Source: Gammaproteobacteria bacterium
GTDB lineage: Bacteria > Pseudomonadota > Gammaproteobacteria > Methylococcales > Methylomonadaceae
Assembly: GCA_018830325.1 (NCBI GenBank)
Contig: JAHJSQ010000166.1
Span: 1-64,000 of the forward strand
DNA: 64,000 nucleotides
Reading direction: 5' to 3'
Shown here: piece after piece, positions 1 to 10,012 of the stretch
How the letters are laid out: the number at the start of each line of letters is the position of its first letter
How positions within the stretch are numbered: position 1 is the stretch's first letter
Position numbers and translations under genes: made by a program
Notes under the pieces: model-generated
Told to the model about the DNA's origin: nothing
What the model saw: only the letters and a program-made list of their open reading frames with translations
The model's database searches: none

Positions 1-212
1 CGTGCCCTGGCGGTTCGGTTGGCACATGAATATCGCGGGGTTACCATGGTACGCACAGCGTACCCTACGCGGTTCGTCTAGCGTTAGGTGATCCGCTAAT
101 GTTAAGTGACAATAAATGGTATCGAGGTCTCATTGGTTAAGATGGCAAAAGGGTAATTTTTGACTTATGTATAACGATGAGCGCAGAGCGTGGGAACGAT
201 TATTGCCAGGGG
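1..212. repeat. interspersed repeat, copy 1 of family A
   Basis: This stretch recurs with few changes at 11774-11960. Parts recur at 24925-25018 and, inverted, at 3889-3975. Shared landmarks are the palindromic core TCTAGCGTTAGGTGA near position 78, a run like TTATGTATAACGATGAG, and the tail GCAGAGCGTGGGAACGAT, which also stands alone near 10095 and 57180. No coding potential was seen. It is probably a non-autonomous dispersed element or composite of several. Confidence 0.75.
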
Positions 213-380
213 ACTGAATAGTTACAATGAGCGAATGTTTGTCATTATTCAGCATAAGCACTTGTTCGCAAATAACTTCCCTAACTTATGGAGGGCGTTG
301 ATTTATAATCAATACTGAAGCCAAACCGACCAGAGACGCTAAATACTCCCTTTTGATTGAAAAACCGTCTAAGAATAAAA

Positions 381-482
381 GGTATGGGATGTGTCTATCG
401 AGGACCGCCGTGAACCCCTCCATGGGGGCTTGACGGCAGCAATCCCTGCTGCCGACATCCTCGCTAGCCACACCCCATACCT
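381..482. repeat. MITE-like palindromic element
   Basis: The two ends form an imperfect terminal inverted repeat of about 24 bases (left GGTATGGGATGTG, right CCACACCCCATACC), with CGAGGA/TCCTCG just inside. The interior has GCCGTGAACCC and a CATGG core. The same interior words occur in the larger element at 49409-49600. The small minus-strand reading frame across it follows the palindrome and is not considered a gene. The rest of 213-599 contains the start of a shared segment (345-385, similar to 3751-3795) and nothing else recognisable. Confidence 0.6.
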
Positions 483-599
483 TCACAAAGATAGCTAATT
501 ATTGAGTATAAAGGGAGTAGCTTCGAATGTTTAATTCAACATTTCGCAAAGTCCCTTTTTTCCTTAAACCATTTGCATAGCATTGCCTAAAATAAGCCG

Positions 600-1427
600 A
601 TGAAAAAAAGCAACTTGCTAAACCACACTTTTCAGAATACTAAAAAGAAATTAAATTACTCGACTGCTCTAGGCTTTTTATGCGGCATAGTGTTGTGCTT
701 ATTTATCGGTCTTTATGCTGCCAATGATTCCAAATCATTCATGAATTGGACTGGACTCTTTATTGTCGTTGTCGGCACGATTGCTTCGGTACTGTTGAGC
801 TACCCCTTAAGAGATATCATTAATGGATTAAAATCGGTCAAACTGATTTTTCTTTACGAAAGCCTAAACCCTCAACATGAAGCCGATGAGATCATTAATG
901 TTTCGAAAATGTGGTTCACTCGAAACTTCACGGCCATTGAAAACATTATCGATACGATCAATAACCCTTATCTGAAAACCGGCTTTCAATTGGTTGTCGA
1001 TCAAACGCCTGTCGATGATATTTTGTCGTTATTGAAATGGCGAATCGCTCGACTGAAAGCCAAGGAAAAAGCGGAAGCCAATATTTTTCACAGCATGGCA
1101 ACCTTTGCACCGGCCTTCGGCATGCTGGGCACGTTGATCGGCTTGATTAATATGCTGCAAATCATCGACATGAGGGATATTGGCGCTATTACCTTCAACA
1201 TGGGGGTTTCTCTAATCACGACATTTTACGGTTTGATACTAGCCAATCTCGTTTTTACCCCGATCGCAATCAAACTAGAAAGACGCACCGAACATCGCGT
1301 CATGATTATGAGCATGGTCATGGAGGGCATCACTTTAATCGCCGACAATCGCAGCCCTTCTTTTGTAAGGGAAACGCTCAAATCATTTATTGCTCATTAT
1401 GATAATGAACTGAAAATCGATGAATAA
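600..1427 (+). CDS. MotA/TolQ-ExbB family proton-channel protein
   Basis: The 275-residue product is a MotA-like inner-membrane subunit of an ion-driven motor. Hydrophobic segments lie at about residues 22-42, 48-68, 167-190 and 200-222. The third and fourth segments carry the family signature (ATFAPAFGMLGTLIGL, then TTFYGLILANLVFTPIAIKLE). A cytoplasmic helical region lies between segments 2 and 3, as in MotA. The last 8 bases overlap the start of the MotB-like gene, so the two are translationally coupled. No flagellar genes are nearby, so it may be a second or non-flagellar stator set rather than the primary motA. ATG at 600 is the only sensible start. The family assignment is firm; the exact role is not. 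Confidence 0.85.
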   Translation: MKKSNLLNHTFQNTKKKLNYSTALGFLCGIVLCLFIGLYAANDSKSFMNWTGLFIVVVGTIASVLLSYPLRDIINGLKSVKLIFLYESLNPQHEADEIINVSKMWFTRNFTAIENIIDTINNPYLKTGFQLVVDQTPVDDILSLLKWRIARLKAKEKAEANIFHSMATFAPAFGMLGTLIGLINMLQIIDMRDIGAITFNMGVSLITTFYGLILANLVFTPIAIKLERRTEHRVMIMSMVMEGITLIADNRSPSFVRETLKSFIAHYDNELKIDE

Positions 1428-2298
1428 AGACCCTTTTTTCAAACTGCAGTCTTCGCAAACATTTGAGGAATTGATGGAAGACAGCCATAAGCCGGGAAAT
1501 CAAAACTGGCTCATCAGCTATCTCGACGTATTCGTATTGATTCTAATGTTCATCATTACGCTCATAGCGCTTAGCGATTTTTCTGTCGAAACAGAACCCA
1601 AGGCATTGATTGCCACTCCGCAACCGGTTAAAAAAACAAAACCGGCCTTACCCAAAGCCGAACGGATTATCAAAAAACCGCCTCCGGCTATCGAAACGAA
1701 GCCCGAGCCGACTGCCGCACCATTTATAGGGCCTCCCATACCCCCAATTGAAAAACCTGAGGAACCGATTGTTAGCGACAAAATAACGCCCGATATTGAA
1801 CTGGTAGAAACTTTTTTAATACCCGGTCCGGAAACAACGCCACAGGAAACACTAGAATCAAAATTATCGGAAAAACTCGAACAAATGGGATTGGATAAGT
1901 CGGTAGCGATCAAGGTAACGGAGGATTATGCACAACTGGAAATCCAAGACAACATTTTATTCGAGTCGTCGCAAGCCAACTTGACCGACCCGGGCAAACA
2001 TTTACTAGACGATCTAGTACCTCTGTTACAACAGGCTGTCGGATTGATTTTCATTGAAGGTCATACCGATAATCGTCCGATCAAAACCGTTCAATTTCCG
2101 TCAAACTGGGAATTAGGTGCCGCTAGAGCCACAAGTGTTTTGCACTACTTGACAACACAAGGCCTTGAGAGCACTCGAATGCGCGCAGTGACTTACGCAG
2201 ACACGCAACCGATTGCCGACAACGATACACCTGAAGGCAGGGAAAAGAATCGACGCGTGAATATTTTGATTAAGATTAAGGAACAAACCTCTCCATGA
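1420..2298 (+). CDS. MotB-like stator protein with OmpA peptidoglycan-binding domain
   Basis: The 292-residue product has a short cytoplasmic N-terminus, one transmembrane helix near residues 32-52 containing the expected acidic residue (SYLDVFVLILMF, the likely ion-binding Asp), a long Pro/Lys/Glu-rich periplasmic linker (about residues 60-150), and a C-terminal OmpA-like domain (about 175-290). That domain shows EGHTDN, NWELGAARA and NRRVNI, which bind peptidoglycan. It partners the MotA-like protein encoded immediately upstream with an 8-base overlap. The Pro-rich linker is longer than in typical flagellar MotB. A Zorya defence role was considered and set aside because no zorC/D/E-like genes follow. 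Confidence 0.87.
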   Translation: MNKDPFFKLQSSQTFEELMEDSHKPGNQNWLISYLDVFVLILMFIITLIALSDFSVETEPKALIATPQPVKKTKPALPKAERIIKKPPPAIETKPEPTAAPFIGPPIPPIEKPEEPIVSDKITPDIELVETFLIPGPETTPQETLESKLSEKLEQMGLDKSVAIKVTEDYAQLEIQDNILFESSQANLTDPGKHLLDDLVPLLQQAVGLIFIEGHTDNRPIKTVQFPSNWELGAARATSVLHYLTTQGLESTRMRAVTYADTQPIADNDTPEGREKNRRVNILIKIKEQTSP

Positions 2299-2459
2299 TT
2301 TTATCAAAGCATTGCTATTACGAGCTCTGAAACATCAACCTTGAAAAGGCATTTCACCATAACAACCATGAAGAATAAAAAGTTAATTCAATGGCTTGTT
2401 CTGCGTATGCAAATCATTTTTTTCCCCTAAAAAGTTATTCAAAACTTTAGGACAAGCGA

Positions 2460-3716
2460 TTGAAAGACCTCAAGTGCCTCATGATTAAACTGCCGAATTT
2501 AAGAATTATGGGGCTCATTCTGCTGACCGCCATGCACCTACAGGCATCGGCGCAAGAGCAATTTTTTAGCGGCCTTTTCCAAAACCGCTTCTTCACGCTT
2601 TCCCAAGACTCCGAATTATTATGCACCACAAGCGAATCCGGCTATTTACCTATCGAGCGACTTAATGAAATCATTCATCATTACGAAAACAATAATCCAG
2701 GACTCCGGCAAGCGGCAGTCGCTTTCCTAACCCGCCACACCCACCCCGATCACCTCGACGACCTAAAGCAAATCAAGAAACATTGCCGCAATCAAAACCA
2801 GGACGAGTTATGTATTCTCGAAGGTTATTGGGATGATAAAGAAAATGCGCTTCGCGTTTTAGCGCTGTTTTACGACACCAAAACCGCGATCAAGCATAGC
2901 AACCATTACCGCCTGCCGCGTTTTGAAGCCGATCATTTATATGCATTTGAAAAAGGCCTAAGAAAGATTCCGCCGTTCATGCGCGACTTTATCGTCAAAG
3001 CTAAGCCGATCAGGGATCTCGATAACGTATTCATTAACGCTAAAATCCCGGAAAAAACGCAGCGATTGATCCTTGATGCATTTCCGGACGACACCGAAAG
3101 CCAAGTTTGGGCCGACGACACACACCCCCTAACTATCATTCCAGGCGTCGGTTTTATTAACCAAGTCGTCGCTCAGGTGTACAGCGGCACTAATCGCATT
3201 GTTTTCACGATCAAGAATTTCGATAAAGCCAAAGAGGGTCAGTTTTATAAGGATATCGGGCTGAAATATCTAGTAGATTTCAGAATTCCGTTGATCGTGC
3301 ATGAACTGGCTCATGTGATCGACAACTTTCATTTTTGGGACGGACATGAATCGCTATATTTTTTCTTTTGGTATCGCAAACTCTCGACCGATATCGTCTA
3401 TATGCATATGATCAAGGATGCTGATTTGGCGTTATGGCCATCGCGCTGGTTCGACGCCTTTGAATTTCTATGGGAAGTCAATGACGGCCGTTATAACGGC
3501 AAAATCAATGAAAAACTTGCAGAACTACTTAGTCAGTATATTTTGATTCCGCAGCGATTGAAAAGCGAATCACCGGAAGCCTATGCTTGGTTACAAAAAG
3601 AGATATTTAAAGGCATCGAATACAGCGGTTATGAAAACTGTCAAAATTCGATCGTACGCGAATTAAATTGGTGGGAAGCGGCAGTAGCAAGACCCTTAGG
3701 ACGACGGTGGCGATAA
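2460..3716 (+). CDS. secreted protein with HExxH zinc-peptidase motif
   Basis: I do not recognise this 418-residue protein as a named family. It starts with a likely signal peptide (hydrophobic run ending near LQASAQ, about residue 31). In the second half it carries HELAHVID followed by a spaced histidine (HFWDGH). This is the zinc-binding pattern of metallopeptidases and suggests a periplasmic or secreted hydrolase. The start is probably TTG at 2460, which has TAGGA 7-8 bases upstream; ATG at 2481 is the alternative and would still leave a signal peptide. It lies 161 bases after the MotB-like gene on the same strand and could belong with it, but no shared function is evident. Confidence 0.7.
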   Translation: MKDLKCLMIKLPNLRIMGLILLTAMHLQASAQEQFFSGLFQNRFFTLSQDSELLCTTSESGYLPIERLNEIIHHYENNNPGLRQAAVAFLTRHTHPDHLDDLKQIKKHCRNQNQDELCILEGYWDDKENALRVLALFYDTKTAIKHSNHYRLPRFEADHLYAFEKGLRKIPPFMRDFIVKAKPIRDLDNVFINAKIPEKTQRLILDAFPDDTESQVWADDTHPLTIIPGVGFINQVVAQVYSGTNRIVFTIKNFDKAKEGQFYKDIGLKYLVDFRIPLIVHELAHVIDNFHFWDGHESLYFFFWYRKLSTDIVYMHMIKDADLALWPSRWFDAFEFLWEVNDGRYNGKINEKLAELLSQYILIPQRLKSESPEAYAWLQKEIFKGIEYSGYENCQNSIVRELNWWEAAVARPLGRRWR

Positions 3717-4253
3717 GCGCCCGTGGCAAAACGGTTTGCAACCTGGCACTACTCTTTTTTGATCGAAAAACAGTCTAAGAATAAAAACGTTAGGGACTGG
3801 TTAAACAACCTTTCCCGCAGAAAAACCCGCAATTCCGCCAGGAATTGACGGAATCCAGTGCCATGGATGCATCGCCGAAATTTGAAATACGAAAGGTATA
3901 AGTCAAAAATTACCCTTTTGCAAACTTAGTCAATGAGACCTCGATACCATTTATTGTCACTTAACACTCTCGACTTTCCATCACCTAGCGTTAGGTGAGG
4001 GACGATCAGGGGATCGCTCCCACATAGCGTCTGCCGCTCTCTGTGGGAGCGACGCCTTCGTCGCGACTATCGGAGCCATTAATGCTGATAACCATGGTTT
4101 TTTATCGAAGCCCGTGTGTGCACTGTTCTGTAGCTTATTAAACAACAGAGCTCACCGAAATTACGATAAGCGTTTACCAATACGCATGACGTTACTTGTG
4201 TATAACGGCGAGCTCTGGAGGATGAGAACGATAGAGGCATGAATAATTACGAC
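3717..4253. repeat. gene-free stretch filled with dispersed repeats
   Basis: From left to right it holds a segment like 345-385 (at 3751-3795); a palindrome with ATTCCGCCAGG / TGACGGAATCCAGTGCCA (3831-3869, shared with 18301-18345); an inverted copy of family A (3889-3975); the palindrome CACCTAGCGTTAGGTG (around 3981-3998); and an inverted copy of the GGGAGCGATCCCC element (4008-4069, direct copies at 18486-18549 and 24085-24922). No gene is seen here. Confidence 0.7.
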
Positions 4254-5009
4254 TTAAAGATCGGGCTCCAATGGCTTAGCGTACTGCGGCATTAACGGCG
4301 GCAACTTCGCAAAGGCATCACGCAACGTGCTTTCCCAGCTTTTTCTTAGATTAACCATATAAGGGTTTTCAGCCTCGAAACAATAATACTCATCCAGACG
4401 GAAACTATCCTTACGATAAATCAACATTTCGACCGGGGGTCCGACACTAGCATTACTGCGTATCGTCGAATCCATCGAAACCAAGCAGCAGCGCGCGGCT
4501 TCGTCCAATGGTGTCTCGAGCTTCAAAAAACGATCCAACACCGGCTTACCGTATTTAATTTCGCCGATTTGCAGGAATGGAGTATGCGGAGAAGTCGTGA
4601 TACTGTTGCCCTCGGCATAGACCATATAAGCCCCTGGCGGCTCATTACCGATTTGACCGGCAATGATAAACGTGGCGGACGGATTGAACGCCGATTGCCC
4701 TTCGGTATCGAGATGCTGTTTTTGTTTATCGAGACTGACTTGACCGAGGTAATTGGCCGCATCCGACAAATAGTCCACCGAATTGATATTAAGCTTCGCA
4801 TCCTTGAGCTTATCGCGCTTCAACTGTTCTAAAACAGCTTGCGTCGTGGCTAAATTGCCCGCGCTCAACAAAACGATTTTGCGATCGGCATTCGTATCGA
4901 ACGCATGCATTTTCCCATAAGTGCTGACATTATCGATCCCGGCATTGGTCCTTGAATCGGACACCAAAACGAGACCTTCATTGAGTGAAGCGGCGATACA
5001 GTAAGTCAT
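4254..5009 (-). CDS. Anbu-type proteasome-like peptidase
   Basis: The 251-residue product is an Anbu (ancestral beta subunit) member of the Ntn-hydrolase/20S proteasome family. It begins MTYCIAASLNEGLVLVSDSR and continues with TNAGIDNVSTYGKM, the characteristic opening of Anbu. The nucleophile should be Thr2, exposed when Met1 is removed. That decides the start: ATG at 5009 places Thr next to Met, whereas the longer in-frame TTG at 5015 would bury it. A conserved GQIGN and an SMDSTIRSNASVGPP stretch also fit. In many bacteria anbu is clustered with ATP-grasp, alpha-E and transglutaminase-like genes; here it stands alone between repeats and the purine genes. The substrate is unknown. Confidence 0.9.
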   Translation of the reverse strand: MTYCIAASLNEGLVLVSDSRTNAGIDNVSTYGKMHAFDTNADRKIVLLSAGNLATTQAVLEQLKRDKLKDAKLNINSVDYLSDAANYLGQVSLDKQKQHLDTEGQSAFNPSATFIIAGQIGNEPPGAYMVYAEGNSITTSPHTPFLQIGEIKYGKPVLDRFLKLETPLDEAARCCLVSMDSTIRSNASVGPPVEMLIYRKDSFRLDEYYCFEAENPYMVNLRKSWESTLRDAFAKLPPLMPQYAKPLEPDL

Positions 5010-5091
5010 AATCAAGATCTGAAAAAATAATCCGGTCAGTCTATCCTATAAATAAGGACGGGGTCCAGAAACGGATACCGGAAGCCTGCTT

Positions 5092-6186
5092 TCAAGAATC
5101 GTCGGTCTGCTCGGCCAGCTTTGCCAACGCAGCTATCCGCCCGGATAAAGCTTCCGGAGTATCCGATCTGATTGTGGCATGCGCGACTTTACGGCCTTTT
5201 CTTGGCGTCTTATTATATAAATGCATGTGAACTTCGGACAGAGCCAACACCTCTTTCAGGCTCGGCACGCCGCCTATAAAGTTTTGCATTGCGGCAAAAC
5301 CGCGTGTCTTAGTGCTACCCAAGGGCTGATCGAGTATCGCTCTCAAATGATTTTCAAATTGGCTGGTTTCGGAACCTTCGATCGTCCAATGACCCGAATT
5401 ATGTACGCGCGGTGCAAATTCGTTAGCGACTAGATGCCCGTCGAGATCGAACAACTCTAGCGCCAGTACGCCAACATAATTCAAGGCTTCCAACAATCTT
5501 GCAATCATCGATTCGGCTTGCGACTGCAATGGATCGTTATCGCAACTCTTGGCCAAACGAAGAATACCGCCTCGATGCTGATTTTCCGATAATGGATAAT
5601 AAACGATAGCTCCTGAAACATTGCGCGCGGCGATGATAGAAACCTCTCGGCGAAACGGCACGAAACCTTCGACAATGACCGGCGAACCTTCCAGTTCCCG
5701 CCAAGCTTGCTGTAAATCGGCCGCGGAACGGGAAATGGCTTGACCTTTCCCGTCATAGCCAAGTCTTCGGGTCTTCAAAATCGCCGGCCAACCAATTTCC
5801 GGCATAACTTCCTGCAAGCGATCGAAACTATCGACAGCATAATAAGGCGCGGTCGGAATACCCAGTTCTCGAAAAAAATTCTTTTCGGTCAAGCGATCTT
5901 GGCCTACCGCTAAGGCCTTAGCCGATGGATAAACAGGCGTTTTTTCAGCGATAAAATCGATAATATCGACCGGAACGTTTTCGAATTCGTAAGTCACCAC
6001 ATCGCAACGTTCGGCCATTTGCGTCAATAGAGTACGATCCGTATAGTCACCTTGCAAATGCTCGCCTAATTCGCTCGCACAAGCCTCGTCCGCCGGATCC
6101 AAAAACATGAATTGCAAGCCCAAGGGTTTTCCCGCCAATGCCAACATTCTTGCCAATTGCCCGCCACCCAAAATACCAATCATCAT
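5092..6186 (-). CDS. purK: N5-carboxyaminoimidazole ribonucleotide synthase
   Basis: PurK is an ATP-grasp enzyme that converts AIR, ATP and bicarbonate to N5-CAIR in purine synthesis. The 364 residues are the usual length. The N-terminus [15 protein letters not shown] is the diagnostic PurK glycine loop. ATP-grasp features follow (FVPFRREVSIIAARN, ALELFDLDGHLVANEFAPR, VHNSGHWTIEG). The start codon overlaps the stop codon of purE by one base, so the two are a translationally coupled operon. The reading is complete, with no oddities. Confidence 0.97.
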   Translation of the reverse strand: MMIGILGGGQLARMLALAGKPLGLQFMFLDPADEACASELGEHLQGDYTDRTLLTQMAERCDVVTYEFENVPVDIIDFIAEKTPVYPSAKALAVGQDRLTEKNFFRELGIPTAPYYAVDSFDRLQEVMPEIGWPAILKTRRLGYDGKGQAISRSAADLQQAWRELEGSPVIVEGFVPFRREVSIIAARNVSGAIVYYPLSENQHRGGILRLAKSCDNDPLQSQAESMIARLLEALNYVGVLALELFDLDGHLVANEFAPRVHNSGHWTIEGSETSQFENHLRAILDQPLGSTKTRGFAAMQNFIGGVPSLKEVLALSEVHMHLYNKTPRKGRKVAHATIRSDTPEALSGRIAALAKLAEQTDDS

Positions 6187-6680
6187 TATTCGACACTCCT
6201 CGGATCGGCATTAGCCAGCACCGCATCAGTCTGTTGTTGCCTAAAATGGTGCACAGCTTCCCGGTATTCGGGATATTTATTACCGACTATTGCCGACGCC
6301 AGCAACGCCGCATTGATCGCTCCCGCCTTACCGATCGCCAATGTTCCGACCGGAATACCGGCCGGCATTTGCACAATCGACAATAAAGAATCCATGCCGT
6401 TGAGCGCTTTGGATTGAATCGGTACACCCAATACCGGAACCGCCGTTTTTGCCGCGACCATGCCCGGCAAATGAGCTGCCCCGCCGGCGCCGGCGATGAT
6501 CACTTCCAAACCTCTGCTTTCCGCAGCATCGGCATAAGCAAATAATTTATCCGGCGTTCGATGCGCGGAGACGACTTCAACTTCATGAGCAATACCGAAT
6601 TGTTCCAGCTTCTCGGCCGCAAATTGCATCGTCTCCCAATCGGAAGTCGACCCCATAATGATTCCAACTAAAACAGTCAT
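6186..6680 (-). CDS. purE: N5-carboxyaminoimidazole ribonucleotide mutase
   Basis: PurE (164 residues, class I) isomerises N5-CAIR to CAIR, the step after PurK. Typical sequence elements are [13 protein letters not shown] at the N-terminus, [26 protein letters not shown] and [20 protein letters not shown]. It is the first gene of the purEK operon on the minus strand. Its promoter should lie just right of 6680, but none was assigned with confidence. Confidence 0.97.
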   Translation of the reverse strand: MTVLVGIIMGSTSDWETMQFAAEKLEQFGIAHEVEVVSAHRTPDKLFAYADAAESRGLEVIIAGAGGAAHLPGMVAAKTAVPVLGVPIQSKALNGMDSLLSIVQMPAGIPVGTLAIGKAGAINAALLASAIVGNKYPEYREAVHHFRQQQTDAVLANADPRSVE

Positions 6681-7227
6681 TTATGATTTCCTCTAAGCAC
6701 CATTTCCGATACCGGATCAACAAAGGCCGGCAATTGTACCCGACATCGATAAAGTTTAAAATCTGTCATTGATTTCAGCTTCCCTACCTACACCATCCGG
6801 CACGCACGACTGGATGATTTTTGGCTATTTTGGTGCAAGCACCGGTTTAGATGTATAATTACAGCCTAAATTCGCCCTTCCAATGATTTGGACACAAGCG
6901 AGTGCAAAACAAGAACACATGAAAAACAAAGGCTTACAAAATAATTCTATCGGCCCAATATTTGCTTAAAGTGATAGAACCAAACTCAATCGCCTTCTGC
7001 TAAATAACACTTTTACCTTATCGCTTATGCAATCGCAAAAAACTTTAAAACAACGCGGCTTAAGTCTTATCCTGCAAAGTCACCGACGCCTGCCAGGCCA
7101 AACCGACGCCATTCCCAAGACACGATAACTTAACGGCAACCACCTTTCGAGCGAAGCGATAAAGACTCTTTATCATCGTTCAGATAATTGGCGATTCATA
7201 CGCGACCTCCAACAGCAGGAAGATAAA
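6681..7227. other. 547-bp intergenic region between purE and edd
   Basis: This is the divergent space between purE (leftward) and edd (rightward). It contains a good-looking rightward promoter at 6830-6859 and otherwise no repeat or reading frame that I recognise. The distance from that promoter to edd (about 360 bases) leaves room for a long 5' leader or a small RNA. Confidence 0.4.
6830..6859 (+). promoter_or_regulatory. candidate sigma-70 promoter upstream of edd
   Basis: A -35-like TTGGTG (6830-6835) and a perfect -10 TATAAT (6854-6859) are separated by 18 bases. The -35 box overlaps a small inverted repeat, GGTGC-AA-GCACC (about 6832-6843). The -10 box sits within the palindrome TGTATAATTACA. 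This was recognised by eye only, so the assignment to edd is tentative. Confidence 0.35.
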
Positions 7228-9048
7228 ATGCATCCTATTCTTAATTCAGTTACCGAAGAGATTATCGAACGCAGCCGTGAAAGCCGCGCCTTATATTTAG
7301 CTAGAATCGATTCGGCGGTCAAAAAAGGCCCTCATCGCTCGGTGCTTGGCTGCGGCAATCTCGCGCATGGCTTCGCCGCTTGTGCCGCTTCGGAAAAAGC
7401 AGACCTAGCCGGCGACCAAAAAGCCAATATCGCAATCGTATCCGCATATAACGACATGCTATCGGCCCACGAGCCTTATAAAGATTTTCCCAGTCTAATC
7501 AAAGATGCGGCGAAAGAAGCCGGCGGCGTCGCGCAATTTGCCGGAGGCGTTCCTGCAATGTGCGACGGCGTCACGCAAGGCCAACCCGGCATGGAACTTT
7601 CATTGTTCAGCCGTGACGTCATAGCGATGTCGACCGCAATTAGCTTAAGCCACAACATGTTCGACGCCGCCCTATATTTGGGAGTTTGCGATAAAATCGT
7701 ACCCGGCTTATTAATAGGCGCATTAAGTTTCGGTCACCTGCCTGCCGTATTCGTGCCGGCCGGCCCAATGACCAGCGGCATTACTAACAAAGAAAAAGCA
7801 CGCACTCGTCAAAAATACGCCGAAGGCAAAATCGGGCGCAAGGAACTGCTTGAATCCGAATCGAAAGCCTACCACGGCCCCGGCACTTGCACTTTTTACG
7901 GTACCGCGAACAGCAACCAAATGATGGTTGAAATCATGGGTCTGCATCTTCCCGGAAGTTCGTTCATTAATCCTTACACGCCGCTACGTGACGAACTGAC
8001 TAAAGCGGCTACCAAGCAGGTACTGAAATTCACGGCACTAGGTAACGATTTCCGCCCCATCGGCCATGTCATCGACGAAAAAGCCATTGTCAATGCCATC
8101 GTCGGCCTGCTCGCAACCGGCGGCTCTACGAACCACACGATGCATTTAGTCGCCATCGCACGCTCGGCGGGCATCGTGATCAATTGGGACGATTTCGATA
8201 ATCTATCGAAAGTAGTGCCGTTAATCGCTAAAATCTATCCGAACGGCCCTGCCGATGTGAATCATTTCCAAGCAGCCGGCGGTATGGGTGTGTTGATCGG
8301 CGAACTATTACGCAACGGCTTGTTGCACGAAGACATCATCACTGTCGCCGACGAACGAGGTATGCAACACTATACGCAAGAACCCAAACTCATCGACGGC
8401 CAATTAACTTGGGAGCCTTCCCCGGCTGCCTCCCTTGATCCCGAAGTATTGTCTACCGTGGAAAAACCTTTTGCCAAGAGCGGTGGCTTGCATGTCATGC
8501 ACGGTAATCTGGGACGCGGCATTTCAAAAGTTTCCGCAGTGAAAGAAGAACATCAAATCGTAGAAGCGCCGGCCATTGTCTTCGATGATCAAGATGACCT
8601 AATGGAGGCCTTCAAACGCGGCGAACTGGAAAAGGATTTTATTGCGGTCATACGATTCCAAGGCCCGAAATCCAATGGCATGCCGGAATTGCATAAACTG
8701 ACTCCACCACTGGGTTTATTACAAGACAAAGGGTTCAAAGTAGCTCTGGTAACAGACGGACGCATGTCCGGTGCCTCAGGCAAAGTCCCCTCGGCGATTC
8801 ATATGTGTCCGGAATGCGAGGACGGCGGCCCGCTAGCAAAAGTTCGTAATGGTGATATGATTCGTTTAAATGCACAAACCGGCGAAATCAATGTATTGGT
8901 CGACAATGCCGAATTCAATGCGCGCCGCCCGGCGGCAAACCACGCCAAAGACCATCATCACGGCATGGGCCGTGAATTGTTTGCAGGTTTCCGCTTGAAC
9001 GCCTCTTCAGCGGAAACCGGGGCAACCAACGTGTTTCTCAACGACTAA
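7228..9048 (+). CDS. edd: phosphogluconate dehydratase
   Basis: Edd removes water from 6-phosphogluconate to give 2-keto-3-deoxy-6-phosphogluconate, the first committed step of the Entner-Doudoroff pathway. The 606 residues match the usual length of the IlvD/Edd iron-sulfur dehydratases. Landmarks are [61 protein letters not shown] and [18 protein letters not shown]; the cysteines in these blocks are the expected cluster ligands. An AGGAAG ribosome site precedes ATG 7228. The aldolase gene follows 55 bases downstream, so the pathway is encoded as an operon. Confidence 0.97.
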   Translation: MHPILNSVTEEIIERSRESRALYLARIDSAVKKGPHRSVLGCGNLAHGFAACAASEKADLAGDQKANIAIVSAYNDMLSAHEPYKDFPSLIKDAAKEAGGVAQFAGGVPAMCDGVTQGQPGMELSLFSRDVIAMSTAISLSHNMFDAALYLGVCDKIVPGLLIGALSFGHLPAVFVPAGPMTSGITNKEKARTRQKYAEGKIGRKELLESESKAYHGPGTCTFYGTANSNQMMVEIMGLHLPGSSFINPYTPLRDELTKAATKQVLKFTALGNDFRPIGHVIDEKAIVNAIVGLLATGGSTNHTMHLVAIARSAGIVINWDDFDNLSKVVPLIAKIYPNGPADVNHFQAAGGMGVLIGELLRNGLLHEDIITVADERGMQHYTQEPKLIDGQLTWEPSPAASLDPEVLSTVEKPFAKSGGLHVMHGNLGRGISKVSAVKEEHQIVEAPAIVFDDQDDLMEAFKRGELEKDFIAVIRFQGPKSNGMPELHKLTPPLGLLQDKGFKVALVTDGRMSGASGKVPSAIHMCPECEDGGPLAKVRNGDMIRLNAQTGEINVLVDNAEFNARRPAANHAKDHHHGMGRELFAGFRLNASSAETGATNVFLND

Positions 9049-9103
9049 CCGCCTTGTCAATCGATTGACAACACATAACTAATCTATCGGAAACTCAATT
9101 TAA

Positions 9104-9754
9104 ATGACACAGAACAATTGGAAACTTCATCCCTCTGCAGTGCTGAATGCGGGGCCCGTCATGCCCGTCATGGTCATCAAAAACCTCGAGGACGCAGTAC
9201 CTCTAGCGCAAGCATTGACCGAAGGCGGCATCAAAGTCCTTGAAATCACGTTACGCACACCGATTGCGCTCGATGCCATTAAGCTTATCAGCGAACAAGT
9301 CAAGGATGCCATCGTTGGCGTAGGCACAGTCACCACTCCGGAGCAATTACAAGCCGCCGAAAATGCCGGTGCCGTATTTGCCATCAGCCCCGGACTGACG
9401 CCGACATTATTGAAAGCCGCGACGAATAGTAACATCGCATTAATTCCTGGAATATCAACGATCTCAGAACTCATGTTAGGAATGGAATACGGCCTGGATC
9501 ACTTTAAGTTTTTTCCTGCGGCTGCAGCGGGCGGTGTCAATATGCTGAAAGGTATTGCCGGCCCCATTCCTTCAGTAACATTCTGCCCAACCGGAGGAAT
9601 ATCGGCGAGTAACTATAATGAGTATCTAAGCTTACCGAATGTTGCCTGTGTTGGCGGATCCTGGTTAGCACCGGATGATGCCGTCGCAGCCAAAGACTGG
9701 CCCAGAATTACCGAATTAGCTAAAACCGCAATCGAGAATGCCGTAAAAAAATAA
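9104..9754 (+). CDS. eda: 2-keto-3-deoxy-6-phosphogluconate aldolase
   Basis: Eda splits KDPG into pyruvate and glyceraldehyde 3-phosphate, completing the Entner-Doudoroff route begun by edd. The 216-residue class I aldolase shows [17 protein letters not shown], the catalytic Glu block [14 protein letters not shown], and the Schiff-base lysine in HFKFFPA, followed by [13 protein letters not shown] and CPTGGI. It lies 55 bases after edd and is presumably co-transcribed with it. A dispersed repeat begins directly at its stop codon (9755). Confidence 0.97.
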   Translation: MTQNNWKLHPSAVLNAGPVMPVMVIKNLEDAVPLAQALTEGGIKVLEITLRTPIALDAIKLISEQVKDAIVGVGTVTTPEQLQAAENAGAVFAISPGLTPTLLKAATNSNIALIPGISTISELMLGMEYGLDHFKFFPAAAAGGVNMLKGIAGPIPSVTFCPTGGISASNYNEYLSLPNVACVGGSWLAPDDAVAAKDWPRITELAKTAIENAVKK

Positions 9755-10012
9755 CCTGATTAGCAAGATGCTTCAGCTTGCCGAAGCCAAGTGTCCGAGC
9801 AGGGGCCAGTCGTAGTCGCAAAAACTAAAATATGCTGTTACCCAAGCTCCAGCTTGGGTAACCTATTCAGGAAGCTCTAGCTTCCCGACAATCAAGAAAG
9901 ATTGAACGAGCGAGCGAGTTGGGGTTGATTGAGAGTGTGCGGAGGTTGTGTCGGTCTCAGGAAGCTGGAGCTTCCGAGGTGTGTTTCCCAAGCTGGAGCT
10001 TGGGAAAGAGCG
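9755..10012. repeat. 258-bp dispersed repeat, family R (copy 1)
   Basis: It is nearly identical to 62399-62675, in the same orientation. It is built of several hairpins, such as CAAGCTCCAGCTTGGG, AGGAAGCTCTAGCTTCC and CCCAAGCTGGAGCTTGGG. It begins at the eda stop codon. Shortened, degenerate relatives are seen near 12050-12090 (inverted) and 20490-20505. The small reading frame crossing its end (9948-10157) is repeat-derived. Confidence 0.8.

Noticed and set aside
600-2298. MotA/MotB-like pair as part of a Zorya defence system
   Set aside because: The proteins have ordinary stator length and no helicase or nuclease partner genes follow.
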